In this document: positions 27,113 to 38,970 of the stretch, in pieces
How the letters are laid out: every line of letters begins with the position of its first letter
How positions within the stretch are numbered: position 1 is the first letter of the stretch
Assembly (NCBI RefSeq): GCF_002127265.1
Contig: NZ_NFUU01000001.1
Location: 806,001-870,000, forward strand
Origin: Hydrogenophaga sp. IBVHS1
GTDB lineage: Bacteria; Pseudomonadota; Gammaproteobacteria; Burkholderiales; Burkholderiaceae_C
Direction of reading: 5' to 3'
DNA length: 64,000 bases
Position numbers and translations under genes: made by a program
The notes under the pieces: generated by a model
What the model was told of the DNA's origin: nothing
Database searches by the model: none
Seen by the model: only the letters and a program-made list of their open reading frames with translations

Positions 27113-27742
27113 TTGGCAATCACCTACCCACTGCTGGCCACGCTGGCCGCCTACCTGATCGGCTCGCTGTCGTTCGCCGTGCTGGTGAGCCGCAGCATGG
27201 GTCTGGCCGATCCGCGCACCTATGGCAGCAAGAATCCCGGTGCCACCAACGTCTTGCGCTCGGGCAGCAAGGCCGCAGCCATCGTCACCCTGTTGCTGGA
27301 CGCGCTCAAAGGCTGGGTGCCAGTGGTGGCGGTGCAGTGGTGGGGCGAGGCCTGGGGTCTGGGGGATGGCACGGTCGCGCTGGTGGGGCTCGCCGCGTTC
27401 CTCGGGCATCTTTACCCGGTGTTCTTCCGCTTCCAGGGCGGCAAGGGCGTGGCCACTGCGGCCGGCGTCATCGTCGGCTTCCAGCCCTGGCTGGGGCTGG
27501 CGGCGCTGGCCACCTGGTTGATCATTGCCTTCTTCTTTCGCTATTCATCGCTGGCCTCCATCGTGACCGCGGTGTTTGCGCCGGCGTATTTTCTGCTTGG
27601 CCACCGCGTGGCCTGGGACGCTCCGGGCACGCAGGTGCTCGCGCTCGCTGTCATGGGCATGCTGCTGGTGTGGCGCCACCAGGAAAACATCAACCGGCTG
27701 ATCGCCGGCAAGGAAAGCAAATTGGGAGCGAAGAAAAAATGA
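27113..27742 (+). CDS. plsY: Glycerol-3-phosphate acyltransferase PlsY
   Basis: A 209-residue inner-membrane enzyme that transfers acyl from acyl-phosphate to glycerol 3-phosphate, the first step of phospholipid synthesis. Five membrane helices are evident. The three conserved cytoplasmic motifs appear as GSKNPGATNVLRSG, the FRFQGGKGVATA glycine-rich phosphate-binding loop and the C-terminal RHQENINRL. The start is TTG at 27113, supported by GAGGAG about 6 bases upstream; no ATG or GTG fits. It overlaps the next gene by 4 bases (ATGA). Confidence 0.95.
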   Translation: MAITYPLLATLAAYLIGSLSFAVLVSRSMGLADPRTYGSKNPGATNVLRSGSKAAAIVTLLLDALKGWVPVVAVQWWGEAWGLGDGTVALVGLAAFLGHLYPVFFRFQGGKGVATAAGVIVGFQPWLGLAALATWLIIAFFFRYSSLASIVTAVFAPAYFLLGHRVAWDAPGTQVLALAVMGMLLVWRHQENINRLIAGKESKLGAKKK

Positions 27743-28107
27743 ACCCATCGACACACATCACGCGCATTGGCGTGGCCGCCCGTTACAGCGAGGCGGCGGT
27801 GTTCAATGGCGTGGTCTACCTCGCCGGCATGGTGCCAGAGCGCGGCGACACCGACATTCGCGGACAGACCGAAGATGTGCTGGAACAGGTGCAGCAGCGC
27901 CTGCTGGAAGCGGGCAGCGACAAATCCCGCATTTTGCGCGCGCAGATATTCCTGACCGACATCGGTGAAATCGGTGTGATGAACGAGGTGTGGGATGCCT
28001 GGGTGGTGCCGGGCACCGCGCCACCGCGTGCCACGGTGCAGGCGGCGCTGGCACAGGCGAGTTACCGCATCGAGATTGTGGTCACCGCCGCACAGAAAGC
28101 GGTGTGA
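27739..28107 (+). CDS. RidA-family (YjgF/YER057c/UK114) protein
   Basis: A 122-residue protein of the RidA superfamily, whose archetype hydrolyses reactive enamine/imine intermediates from PLP enzymes. Family motifs are VVYLAGMVPE, GQTEDVLEQVQQRLLEAGSDKSRILRAQIFLTDI and the C-terminal ATVQAALAQASYRIEIVVTAA. The catalytic arginine position of true RidA (about 105, in a P-x-R-x-T/S context) is seen as PPRATVQ, so activity is plausible. ATGA overlap with plsY. The convergent retropepsin gene abuts its stop. Confidence 0.9.
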   Translation: MNPSTHITRIGVAARYSEAAVFNGVVYLAGMVPERGDTDIRGQTEDVLEQVQQRLLEAGSDKSRILRAQIFLTDIGEIGVMNEVWDAWVVPGTAPPRATVQAALAQASYRIEIVVTAAQKAV

Positions 28108-28764
28108 TCAGAACCGGCGTTCCAGCGTCATCTGATCGTTGTTGCGCTGCATCTGAAAGCGGGTGAGGAAGCTGTTGCCCAGCAGCACGAAGGGCATGCT
28201 CTGCGGCAGCACGATGGCCGGCACGTCGTACACCTGCGCCTCACCCACCCTGATCGAGGCCAGCCGTACCTCGTAGCCGGCCACTGCGCCGTTGGCGGTG
28301 CTCACCTTGACCTTGCGGCCCTTGTCGTAGGCAAGGTTGATGCGCCTGGCATCGGATTCGCTCAGGATCACCAATGTGGCCCCGGTGTCGACCATGAACT
28401 GCACTTCGCGACCATTGATCTGGCCCGGTGGCATGAAATGGCCTTGCGCGTCGGCGGTGAGCACGATGCGCTGGGCACCGGTGTCTGCGGCGGCCTTGCC
28501 CACGCTGACCGGCGCATCGCCCACACGCAGAGTCTGGCGCTGGCCATTCACCTCGATCACCGCCGAATCGCCCAGTGCGCTCAGCAGGCGAACGCCGCTG
28601 TGGGTCTGTCCGGGAAGCAGAAACCGCGGCTTGGCGCCGTCGATCACCAGCAGCGCCCGGCCGCTGGAAAGGCCGGAGAGCGCCACCTGCTGTGCCGGCG
28701 CCGGCGAGGCCGCCAGAAGCCAGCAGGCCAGGACCAGGAGCGCGGTGGCGGCGGGGCGCATCAA
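28108..28764 (-). CDS. Secreted retropepsin-like aspartic protease (clan AA)
   Basis: A 218-residue protein with an N-terminal signal peptide ([19 protein letters not shown]) and a C-terminal single-domain retropepsin-like fold of the TIGR02281 type. The catalytic motif is [15 protein letters not shown] with Asp126-Thr-Gly, and the flap and [10 protein letters not shown] segment follow. Such proteins act as homodimers outside the cytoplasm, like eukaryotic retropepsins; substrates in beta-proteobacteria are not established. It overlaps the yajQ stop by 4 bases, so the two are co-transcribed with yajQ first. Confidence 0.88.
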   Translation of the reverse strand: MMRPAATALLVLACWLLAASPAPAQQVALSGLSSGRALLVIDGAKPRFLLPGQTHSGVRLLSALGDSAVIEVNGQRQTLRVGDAPVSVGKAAADTGAQRIVLTADAQGHFMPPGQINGREVQFMVDTGATLVILSESDARRINLAYDKGRKVKVSTANGAVAGYEVRLASIRVGEAQVYDVPAIVLPQSMPFVLLGNSFLTRFQMQRNNDQMTLERRF

Positions 28765-29252
28765 TCCCTGAAGTTGTTGAAGGACAGCGGGAGGTCTTTG
28801 AGTTCGCTGCGAATCAGCGCCATCGCCGCTTGAAGGTCGTCGCGCTTGGCGCCAGTGACGCGCACCGCGTCACCCTGAATGGCACCCTGCAACTTGAGCT
28901 TGCTGCCCTTGAGCACCTGCTGGATCTTCTTGCCGTCTTCGGTGCTGACGCCGTTCCTCACCTTGACGACCTGCTTGACCTTGTCGCCACCGACCTTCTC
29001 GACCTTGCCCACATCGAGGAAGCGCGCGTCCACACCGCGCTTGGTGAGCTTGCCGCGCAGCACGTCGTCGATCTGCTGAAGCTGGAACTCGGCATCGCCG
29101 TGCAGGATGATTTCCTTTTCTTTCTCCTTGAGCTCGATCGCCGCGCCCGTGCCCTTGAAATCGAACCGAGTTCCGATTTCGCGTGCGACCTGGTCGACCG
29201 CGTTCTTCACTTCCACAAAATCAGCTTCAAGGACGGTGTCAAAGGAGGGCAT
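28761..29252 (-). CDS. yajQ: YajQ-family nucleotide-binding protein
   Basis: A 163-residue protein of the YajQ (UPF0234) family: [54 protein letters not shown] and the C-terminal [13 protein letters not shown]. Members bind nucleotides, and in Xanthomonas and Pseudomonas some bind cyclic di-GMP. Full length without breaks. It is downstream of a glycosyltransferase gene (15-bp gap) and coupled to the retropepsin gene. Confidence 0.95.
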   Translation of the reverse strand: MPSFDTVLEADFVEVKNAVDQVAREIGTRFDFKGTGAAIELKEKEKEIILHGDAEFQLQQIDDVLRGKLTKRGVDARFLDVGKVEKVGGDKVKQVVKVRNGVSTEDGKKIQQVLKGSKLKLQGAIQGDAVRVTGAKRDDLQAAMALIRSELKDLPLSFNNFRD

Positions 29253-29267
29253 GGTGGTGTACTTCGA

Positions 29268-30170
29268 TCAGGAGGAAAGGGGAATGATGTCGCGGTAAAA
29301 ATCGATGATCTTCTGCTTGGACGAGCCCATGACGCGCGTGCTCCAGACCAGCTTGCGGTCCTTGTTATCGGCGATTACCTCGGCATCGCGCAGCGCCAGC
29401 AGCTTCTCGGGTTTGATGTCCAGCCCGCATAGCGTTATGGCCGCGAGCTTCTCGCGCCGCGCGCGCACCCAGGGGAAGAGGGCCTTCACATACAGCCAGC
29501 CCGGCAGGTGGAACATGAACTCATTGGGAAACTTGACCGCGAACGATTTCGGAATGCGTTCCATGTGCGGCTGCGCCGCCCAGCTGATGAAGCGCTCGTC
29601 GGCGGCCATGGGGCGAAAACCGAAATCAGGGTGGCGTTCGTAGAGTTCGCGGAAGCGCCTGGCGATGTAGGTGCAGCGCGCCGGGTGAAACACCACCACA
29701 GACGAGTTGCCACGCGCGTACTTGCGGCCCTTGGTGGCGCGCCAGATGGCGCGGCCGATGGGGCCAAAAGGAATGATGGCGCTCTGCAGCATGAGCACCG
29801 TGTCCTGGTTCTTCATGAAGCTCACCGCTTCGCCCATGTCGCCCATCACCACGGTGTCCAGGTCGATGTAGACCACAGGCAGGTCTTGCGGCAGCACGCC
29901 GTCTTCAAACATGGCCAGCTTGGCCTGGCAGCCCACCGATTTGAACGGCTTCTGCATGTAGAGCGGCGGAAAAATGCGGGTCTGCACGAAAGGCAGCAGA
30001 CCGGCCTTGGGCTCGTCGCAGATCATCACGAAGCGTGGCACGTTGCGGCTGTGCGCAGCGATGCGTTCGATCAGGTGGTTGATCAGTGTGACCGGGTACT
30101 TCGTGCCCCAGCACACCAGCACGCATTGCCAGGTGGGCGAATTGGCGGGCGTCGGGGTGGCTGAATTCAT
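29268..30170 (-). CDS. Glycosyltransferase-like protein (DxD type)
   Basis: A 300-residue cytoplasmic or membrane-associated protein with a GT-A-like layout: VLVCWGTKYPVTLINHLIERI at the N-terminus, VVYIDLDTVVMGDM (about residues 105-118) as the D-x-D metal/nucleotide-sugar motif, then GNSSVVVFHP and a C-terminal region rich in basic residues. I do not recognise a named family; a GT8-like or cell-surface glycan role is likely. ATG 30170 was chosen; the frame stays open upstream into the murB region, but that part reads as antisense. The start is divergent from murB, 58 bp away. Confidence 0.75.
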   Translation of the reverse strand: MNSATPTPANSPTWQCVLVCWGTKYPVTLINHLIERIAAHSRNVPRFVMICDEPKAGLLPFVQTRIFPPLYMQKPFKSVGCQAKLAMFEDGVLPQDLPVVYIDLDTVVMGDMGEAVSFMKNQDTVLMLQSAIIPFGPIGRAIWRATKGRKYARGNSSVVVFHPARCTYIARRFRELYERHPDFGFRPMAADERFISWAAQPHMERIPKSFAVKFPNEFMFHLPGWLYVKALFPWVRARREKLAAITLCGLDIKPEKLLALRDAEVIADNKDRKLVWSTRVMGSSKQKIIDFYRDIIPLSS

Positions 30171-30228
30171 GGGCTGACGGACATGCTTGGAGCCCGGTCC
30201 AGGTGCAGGCGGGTGAGACAATCGACGG

Positions 30229-31281
30229 ATGATAGTCGAGAACCAAGTCCCTCTACAGGCCCACAACAGCTTCGGCATCGTGGCGCGTGCGCTGCATCTG
30301 GCGCGAGTGAAGAGCGAGGCCGACCTGACCGCCCTCATGGCCAGCCAGCACTGGGCCGCTCTCACGCGGGAAACCCCGCCCTTTGTGCTGGGTGGCGGCA
30401 GCAACCTGGTGATCACGGGTGACATCAAGCCGCTCGTGATCAAGGTGGAAATCGGCGGACGCCGCCTGGTCGAGGAAACCCCCAAGGGCCTGGTGGTGGA
30501 AGCCGGTGCCGGCGAGAACTGGCACGAATTCGTGCGCTGGACGCTCGAACAGGGCTGGCCCGGTCTGGAGAATCTGGCCCTGATTCCGGGCAGCGTGGGG
30601 GCTTCGCCGGTGCAGAACATCGGCGCCTATGGCGTGGAACTCCAGGATCGCTTTCATTCGCTCGATGCGGTCGACCTGCAGACAGGGCGCGTCTTCACGC
30701 TGGATGCTGCGCAGTGTGGGTTCGGTTACCGGGATTCGGTGTTCAAGCACGCACCCGCGGGCGACAAGGGACTGGGTCTGGCGGGCAGGGCGGTCATCAC
30801 GCGCGTGCGCTTCTGGTTGCCCAGGCCCTGGAAGCCGGTGTTGGGTTACGCCGACCTGGAGCGCAAGATTGCAGAAACAGGCAACCATCAGCCGACTGCG
30901 CAGGAAATTTTCGACTGGATTTGCGCCATTCGCCGGGCCAAGCTGCCGGACCCCGCAGTGATCGGCAACGCCGGCAGTTTTTTCAAGAACCCCACCGTGA
31001 GCGAAGAGCAGTGCGCGGACATCATCGCACGCGATCCGAAGGTGGTGCACTACCCCATGGCCGATGGCAGCATCAAGCTGGCCGCAGGCTGGCTGATCGA
31101 CGCCTGTGGCTGGAAGGGCCGGGGGGTGGGGAATGCGGGCGTGTACGAAAAGCAGGCGCTGGTGCTGGTGAACCGGGGCGGCGCCACGGGTGGCGAGGTG
31201 ATGACGCTCGCGAAGGCGATTCAGACCAGCGTGTATGAACGCTTTGGCATCCTCCTGGAGCCCGAACCTGTGGTGGTTTGA
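30229..31281 (+). CDS. murB: UDP-N-acetylmuramate dehydrogenase (type I)
   Basis: A 350-residue FAD enzyme that reduces the enolpyruvyl group of UDP-GlcNAc-enolpyruvate to make UDP-MurNAc for peptidoglycan. Family motifs are HNSFGIVARA near the start, FVLGGGSNLVITGD (FAD binding, about residue 57), the IPGSVGASPVQNIGAYGVEL loop, the YRDSVFKH segment with the substrate-binding tyrosine of type I enzymes, and the GNAGSFFKNP active-site serine loop (about 245). Length is normal. A palindromic repeat follows the stop. Confidence 0.97.
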   Translation: MIVENQVPLQAHNSFGIVARALHLARVKSEADLTALMASQHWAALTRETPPFVLGGGSNLVITGDIKPLVIKVEIGGRRLVEETPKGLVVEAGAGENWHEFVRWTLEQGWPGLENLALIPGSVGASPVQNIGAYGVELQDRFHSLDAVDLQTGRVFTLDAAQCGFGYRDSVFKHAPAGDKGLGLAGRAVITRVRFWLPRPWKPVLGYADLERKIAETGNHQPTAQEIFDWICAIRRAKLPDPAVIGNAGSFFKNPTVSEEQCADIIARDPKVVHYPMADGSIKLAAGWLIDACGWKGRGVGNAGVYEKQALVLVNRGGATGGEVMTLAKAIQTSVYERFGILLEPEPVVV

Positions 31282-31298
31282 GTTCCACGAGCCCCACA

Positions 31299-31397
31299 GA
31301 TCGGGGCGCCCTGGCGTTCTGCGCAGCGGGGTAAAGGAGGAGGCGGCACCAGCCGCCGGGGGACACCCGCGGAGCAGAGCGTCAGGGCGCCCCGATC
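31299..31397. repeat. Palindromic intergenic repeat, copy 3
   Basis: A 99-bp element with 15-bp perfect outer arms (GATCGGGGCGCCCTG at 31299-31313 and its complement at 31383-31397). The core TAAAGGAGGAGGCGGC with CCGGGGGACA and GCGGAGCAGAGCG is shared with copies 1 and 2. It lies between the convergent murB and argG genes. It has the same orientation as copy 2, but its outer arms are unrelated to theirs. Confidence 0.85.
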
Positions 31398-31424
31398 CGC
31401 GAGGTCAATGCCAAAAAATGGCGA

Positions 31425-32762
<1,338 letters not shown>

Positions 32763-33080
32763 TCAGCCGAAGTGGCAGATGTAGTGGTAGGGCTCCGTCA
32801 CGCGGATGTCGAAGCTGCTGTTGCCGGGCACGCTGAATTTTTCTCCCGGGCCGGACTTGACCCAGGCCTCGGTACCCGCGAGCTTGTATTCGCAGCCGCC
32901 GGCCACGCATTCCATGACTTCCGGCGCACCGGTCTTGAAGGTGAGGGTGGCCGGCAGCACCACGCCGACCGACTTTTTCGTGCCATCGGCGAAGGTGATG
33001 CCGTGGCTCACGCACTTGCCGTCGAAATAGACGCTGGCCTGGGTGTTGACGGTCACGCCGTCGAATTGGGTGGTGGTCAT
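32763..33080 (-). CDS. ppnP: Pyrimidine/purine nucleoside phosphorylase (PpnP)
   Basis: A 105-residue cupin-fold enzyme of the former DUF1255 family, which phosphorolyses several nucleosides to base and ribose 1-phosphate. Typical segments are FDGVTVNTQASVYFDGKCVSH, VLPATLTFKTGAPEVMECVAGGCE and PGEKFSVPGNSSFDIRV. Full length. Upstream of argG by 6 bp. Confidence 0.93.
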   Translation of the reverse strand: MTTTQFDGVTVNTQASVYFDGKCVSHGITFADGTKKSVGVVLPATLTFKTGAPEVMECVAGGCEYKLAGTEAWVKSGPGEKFSVPGNSSFDIRVTEPYHYICHFG

Positions 33081-33142
33081 GAGATGGGGGGATGAAAAGG
33101 CGAAACCGCGATTTTAGGTCCGCCGACCTGCGGGGCTGCTGG

Positions 33143-33490
33143 TCAGATCCGCTTCTGCCAGGCGGATGCGTCGAAGCCGATGGTGATGCCTCCGTCGGCC
33201 CACTGCACCACGGGTCGCTTGATCACGCTCGGGTTGGCCAGCGCCAGCGCCCGTGCACTGGCGGCGTCGGTCACGCCGGCGCGCGCTTCTTCGTCGAGCT
33301 GCCGCCAGGTGTTGCCCTTGCGGTTGATGACCGTTTCCCAGCCGGCGGCGGCCAGCCAGCGGTCGAGCGCAGCCTCGGGGACGCCCTGCTTTTTGAAATC
33401 GTGGAACTGGTGCGCGACGCCGTGTTCGGTCAACCAGGCGCGGGCCTTCTTGACGGTGTCGCAGTTGGGGATGCCATGAACGGTGATCAT
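33143..33490 (-). CDS. ArsC-family reductase (YffB/Spx-like)
   Basis: A 115-residue thioredoxin-fold protein. ITVHGIPNCDTVKKARAWL carries a single N-terminal cysteine (PNCDTVKKA), as in YffB, without the C-x2-C of Spx. HQFHDFKKQGV, INRKGNTWRQL and the RPVVQWADGGITIGFD segment (with the conserved R-P-V) are family features. It may act in glutathione-dependent thiol chemistry or arsenate-like reduction; the substrate is unknown. Start MITVHG at 33490 chosen; an ATG at 33499 is also in frame. Divergent from folC. Confidence 0.85.
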   Translation of the reverse strand: MITVHGIPNCDTVKKARAWLTEHGVAHQFHDFKKQGVPEAALDRWLAAAGWETVINRKGNTWRQLDEEARAGVTDAASARALALANPSVIKRPVVQWADGGITIGFDASAWQKRI

Positions 33491-33528
33491 GGCCGCCATT
33501 GTCGACGATGGATGGGACAATCCCGCCC

Positions 33529-34896
33529 ATGCTCGACATCCCCGTTCCCGACCATCCCACCACTCTGGCCGACTGGCTGACCCACGCCGAACGCCTGCAC
33601 CCCGTCACCATCGACATGGGGCTCGACCGTGTGCAGCGCGTGGCGCAGCGCATGGGCCTGGCGCTGGACTGCCCGGTGATCACCGTGGCCGGCACCAACG
33701 GCAAAGGCAGCACCTGCGCCATGCTGGAAGCGATCTACACCCAGTCGGGCTACCGCACCGGCGTCTACACCTCCCCGCATCTGGTGCATTTTGAAGAGCG
33801 ATGCCGGGTGGCCGGCGCGCCGGTGGAGCAGGCCGAGCTGCTGCCGGCATTGGCCGAAGTGGAGGTGGCCCGCAAGGGGCAGCCCGGCGACGATGGCACG
33901 GGCGAGATCAGCCTGAGCTACTTTGAGTTCACCACGCTGGCCATCCTGCGCACGCTGTCGCGCGCCGGGCTGGACGTGGCGATTCTCGAAGTGGGCCTGG
34001 GCGGGCGGCTGGACGCGGTGAACATCATCGACGCCGACTGTGCCGTCATCACCAGCATCGCACTGGACCACATGGCTCTGCTGGGCAACGACCGCGAGGC
34101 CATCGGCTTCGAGAAGGCCGGCATCATGCGCACCGGCCGCACGGTGGTGGTGAGCGACCCGGTGCCACCGCAGAGCGTGCTCGACCACGCGCTGGAAATC
34201 GGCGCCAACCTGTGGCGCCTGGGCAAAGACTTCCATTTCGCGGGCGACCAGCAGCAGTGGGGCTGGGCCATGCATCCTTCGCACGGCGCGCGGCGCTATG
34301 CCGGCCTGGCTTATCCGGCACTGCGTGGCGCGAATCAGCTGGTGAACGCCTCGGGCGTGCTGGCGGCGGTGGAAGCGCTGCGTGCGCGCCTCCCGGTGAC
34401 GGCGCAAGCGGTGCGCAATGGCCTGGCGCTGGTGGAGCTGCCCGGGCGCTTTCAGATCGTGCCGGGCACGCCCACTCTGGTGCTGGATGTGGCGCACAAC
34501 CCGCATTCGGTGGCGGCGCTGGCTGAAAACCTGGACGCCATGGGTTTCTACCCCGGCACCCATGCGGTCTTTGGTGCCATGGCCGACAAGGACCTGCCCG
34601 CCATGCTGGAGCGCATCGCGCCGCTCATCGACCACTGGCACGTGACCGACCTGCCGCTGGCACGCGCCAGCACCGCGCAGGCACTGGCCGACATGCTGGA
34701 CCGGCACCCCGCCACGGCGCCTGGCGGAAAAAGCCGGGTCGCCGGTCGCCACGCCAGCCCCATGGACGCCCTGCGCGCAGCGGTGTCCGCTGCAGACCCC
34801 GCTGATAGAATCGTCGTCTTCGGATCGTTCTACACCGTGGGTGGCGTTTTGCAGGACGGTGTGCCCCGGATGTCGGCAAAACACCTCTCCGCCTAG
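33529..34896 (+). CDS. folC: Bifunctional folylpolyglutamate/dihydrofolate synthase
   Basis: A 455-residue Mur-ligase-family enzyme that adds glutamate to dihydropteroate and to folates. The ATP P-loop reads VAGTNGKGSTCAMLEAIY (about residues 55-72); TGVYTSPHLVHFEERC, the LEVGLGGRLDAVNIIDAD metal/substrate loop and LVLDVAHNPHSVAAL in the C-terminal domain are all present. ATG 33529 fits the family start (LDIPVPDHPTTLADWL); an ATG at 33499 would overlap the divergent ArsC-like start. The SPOR gene follows 76 bp later. Confidence 0.95.
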   Translation: MLDIPVPDHPTTLADWLTHAERLHPVTIDMGLDRVQRVAQRMGLALDCPVITVAGTNGKGSTCAMLEAIYTQSGYRTGVYTSPHLVHFEERCRVAGAPVEQAELLPALAEVEVARKGQPGDDGTGEISLSYFEFTTLAILRTLSRAGLDVAILEVGLGGRLDAVNIIDADCAVITSIALDHMALLGNDREAIGFEKAGIMRTGRTVVVSDPVPPQSVLDHALEIGANLWRLGKDFHFAGDQQQWGWAMHPSHGARRYAGLAYPALRGANQLVNASGVLAAVEALRARLPVTAQAVRNGLALVELPGRFQIVPGTPTLVLDVAHNPHSVAALAENLDAMGFYPGTHAVFGAMADKDLPAMLERIAPLIDHWHVTDLPLARASTAQALADMLDRHPATAPGGKSRVAGRHASPMDALRAAVSAADPADRIVVFGSFYTVGGVLQDGVPRMSAKHLSA

Positions 34897-34972
34897 CCGC
34901 CTTCCACGCCCCGAGCGCTCCCCCTGCCGCGCCCCCCGCCAGGCCTTTCATGGCGCCACAGTCCCACCCCGA

Positions 34973-35695
34973 ATGTTCAAATCCCGTTCAGGTTCCCAGG
35001 GCAACCCCTCGACACCGCCACCGCAGAGCATCGAGGCCGTGCGCCGGCGCGCCCGTCACCGGCTCATCGGCGCGAGCGTGCTGGTGCTGTTGGGCGTGGT
35101 CGGCTTTCCGCTGCTGTTCGACACCCAGCCGCGTCCCATTCCGGTCAACATCCCGATCGAGATTCCCGCCAAAACCCTGCCTGCAGCGCCAGCCAGGGCG
35201 CCGTCCGCCGCTGCGTCCACGCCTTCTGCCACGCCAGCGCCTGCCCCCAAGCCAGCCACCGAAAGCGTGAATGCGCGCGAGGCGCTGGGCGCGAAGGAAG
35301 AGGTGGTCGAGTCCCGGCCTGCGGCGCCAGCGCCACCGCCTGCTGCCGCGCCCGCACCTCCACCTGCCAAGCCGCCCGCCGACGCCGAGCGCGCACGCGC
35401 GTTGCTGGAGGGCAAGCCCGCCACACCCCCTGCCTCCACGCCCACCCCGGCGCCCGCCGCTGCTTCCGAGCGCCTGGTGGTGCAGGTGGGCGCCTTCGCT
35501 GAAGAATCCGGCGCCCGCGCGGTGCGGCAGAAGCTGGAGGCCGCTGGCCTCAAGACTTACACCCAGGTGGCGCAGACTGCTGACGGTCGTCGCATCCGGG
35601 TGCGGCTGGGACCCTTTGAAAGCCGTGCAGAGGCCGAGAAGGTGGCCGCTCGCGTGAAGGCGTTGGGCGTGAGCGCCAGCGTCCTCACGTTGTGA
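34973..35695 (+). CDS. SPOR-domain inner-membrane protein (DedD/FtsN-like)
   Basis: A 240-residue bitopic protein. A short cytoplasmic N-terminus with RRRARHRL is followed by one transmembrane helix (LIGASVLVLLGVVGFPLLF, about residues 28-46), a long Pro/Ala-rich periplasmic linker (about 60-165) and a C-terminal SPOR domain (LVVQVGAFAEESGARAVRQKLEAAGLKTYTQ to the end) that binds denuded peptidoglycan at the division site. Layout and location between folC and cvpA match DedD. It probably helps septal constriction. Confidence 0.92.
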   Translation: MFKSRSGSQGNPSTPPPQSIEAVRRRARHRLIGASVLVLLGVVGFPLLFDTQPRPIPVNIPIEIPAKTLPAAPARAPSAAASTPSATPAPAPKPATESVNAREALGAKEEVVESRPAAPAPPPAAAPAPPPAKPPADAERARALLEGKPATPPASTPTPAPAAASERLVVQVGAFAEESGARAVRQKLEAAGLKTYTQVAQTADGRRIRVRLGPFESRAEAEKVAARVKALGVSASVLTL

Positions 35696-35714
35696 GTTCT
35701 GCGGGGCACGGGCC

Positions 35715-36200
35715 ATGGTGACCACGGATTGGGTGCTGCTGGCGGTGTTGTTGCTGTCGGTGCTGCTGGGGCTCTGGCGCGGGCTGATGTACGAGGTGTT
35801 GTCGCTGGCAGGCTGGGTGCTGGCCTTCATTCTTGCCCAGACTTTTGCCGATGAAGTGGCGGCCTGGCTGCCGGTGGATGGTTTTTCAGCTCCTTTGAAG
35901 CTCGCGCTGGCTTTCGTGCTGGTGTTCATTCTTGTGGCTTTTGCCGGCGGCATGGTGGCCTGGCTGGTGCAGAAGCTGGTGGCAACCGTGGGCCTGCGGC
36001 CGGTAGACCGTGTGCTTGGTGGCGCTTTTGGGTTGGCGCGTGCCCTGGTGATGCTGCTGGGCGCCGCCGTGGTGGTGAGCATGATGCAGCTGCAAAGTGC
36101 TGCCTGGTGGCAGGGTTCCAGCGCCGCCGGCATGCTGTCTGCCACCTTGCTGGAAATTCGCCCCTTGTTGCCTGAGCCAGTGGCCCGACATATCCGATAG
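35715..36200 (+). CDS. cvpA: CvpA-family membrane protein
   Basis: A 161-residue inner-membrane protein with about four helices (VTTDWVLLAVLLLSVLLGLWRGLMYEVLSLAGWVLAFILAQTF and later segments), matching the CvpA/colicin V production family. Its role is unsettled, with links to envelope stress and bile resistance in other bacteria. The cvpA-purF order is widely conserved, and purF follows after 21 bp. Confidence 0.92.
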   Translation: MVTTDWVLLAVLLLSVLLGLWRGLMYEVLSLAGWVLAFILAQTFADEVAAWLPVDGFSAPLKLALAFVLVFILVAFAGGMVAWLVQKLVATVGLRPVDRVLGGAFGLARALVMLLGAAVVVSMMQLQSAAWWQGSSAAGMLSATLLEIRPLLPEPVARHIR

Positions 36201-36221
36201 TTTTTCCTGAGGGTTCAAATC

Positions 36222-37727
<1,506 letters not shown>

Positions 37728-37751
37728 AATTTCCCCAGAACTTTTTCAACC

Positions 37752-38969
37752 ATGACGCAGAAGAAATCCGCTCTCGCCAAAGGCTTGCACCGCGACACGC
37801 TGGCCGTGCGCGAGGCTGTGGAGCGCAGCCAGTACGGTGAGAACTCCGAAGCGCTCTACCTCACCAGCGGTTATGTGCAGCCTTCGGCCGAATCCGCCGC
37901 GCGCCGCTTTGCGGGTGATGAAGACGGCTTCACCTACGGCCGCTACGGCAACCCCACCGTGTCGAGCTTCGAGCAACGCCTGGCCGCGCTCGAAGGCGCC
38001 GAGGCCTGCATCTCCACCGCCTCGGGCATGTCGGCCATCCTCATGATGTGCATGGGCCTGCTCAAGACCGGCGACCACGTGGTGTGTTCTCAATCCATGT
38101 TCGGCTCCACCATCAAGCTGATCGGCACCGACCTCGCCAAATTCGGCGTGGCCTCCACGTTCGTGCCGCAGGCCGACGCGGCGGCGTGGAAGGCTGCTAT
38201 CACGCCGAACACCAAGCTGCTGTTCGCCGAGACGCCCACCAACCCGCTCACCGAGGTGTGCGACATCCGCGCACTGGCCGACCTGGCGCACAACGCAGGC
38301 GCGCTGCTGTGCGTGGACAACTGCTTCGCCACGCCGGCGCTACAGCGCCCCATTGCGCTGGGCGCCGACATCGTCATGCACTCGGGCACCAAGTACCTCG
38401 ATGGGCAGGGCCGTGTGATGGCGGGTGCCTTGTGCGCCAGCCAGGACCTGATCACCAAGACCTTCCTCCCCGTGCTCAAGAGTGCGGGCATGACGCTGGC
38501 GCCCTTCAATGCGTGGGTCGTCCTCAAAGGGCTGGAGACGCTGGACATCCGCATGCGCGCGCAATCGGCCAGCGCACTCGCGCTCGCGGGCTGGCTGGAG
38601 CAACACCCCGGCGTGGCGCGTGTGCACTACCCTGGTCTGGTGAACCACCCGCAGCACGCGCTGGCCATGGCGCAGCAGGCGGGCTGTGGCGGTGCGGTGG
38701 TGTCTTTCGAGGTGAAGGCCACCAGTCCCGAGCAGGGCCGTGAACGCGCTTTCCAGGTGCTTGATGCGCTGCATGTGCTCTCGCTCTCGACCAACCTCGG
38801 CGACACCAAGACCCTGCTGGCCCACCCGGCCAGCACCTCTCATGGCCGCCTCACCGAGGCGCAGCGCCAGGACGCGGGCGTGGTGCAAGGCCTCATCCGT
38901 GTGGCCGTCGGCCTCGAACATCTCGACGACATCCAGGCCGACATTGATCGTGGCCTCTCTTCCTTCTGA
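37752..38969 (+). CDS. metZ: O-succinylhomoserine sulfhydrylase
   Basis: A 405-residue PLP enzyme of the Cys/Met-metabolism family that makes homocysteine from an O-acylhomoserine and sulfide. [36 protein letters not shown] and the PLP-lysine motif [17 protein letters not shown] (Lys near residue 213) are present. The purF-metZ adjacency is characteristic of Pseudomonas and beta-proteobacteria, and it supports MetZ rather than cystathionine gamma-synthase. The glutamyl-tRNA synthetase start is 1 bp beyond the stop. Confidence 0.93.
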   Translation: MTQKKSALAKGLHRDTLAVREAVERSQYGENSEALYLTSGYVQPSAESAARRFAGDEDGFTYGRYGNPTVSSFEQRLAALEGAEACISTASGMSAILMMCMGLLKTGDHVVCSQSMFGSTIKLIGTDLAKFGVASTFVPQADAAAWKAAITPNTKLLFAETPTNPLTEVCDIRALADLAHNAGALLCVDNCFATPALQRPIALGADIVMHSGTKYLDGQGRVMAGALCASQDLITKTFLPVLKSAGMTLAPFNAWVVLKGLETLDIRMRAQSASALALAGWLEQHPGVARVHYPGLVNHPQHALAMAQQAGCGGAVVSFEVKATSPEQGRERAFQVLDALHVLSLSTNLGDTKTLLAHPASTSHGRLTEAQRQDAGVVQGLIRVAVGLEHLDDIQADIDRGLSSF

Positions 38970-38970
38970 C

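Noticed and set aside
30171..30620. N-terminal extension of the glycosyltransferase to 30620
   Set aside because: The extra 150 residues are antisense to the start of murB and look like low-complexity shadow; ATG 30170 gives a sensible domain start.
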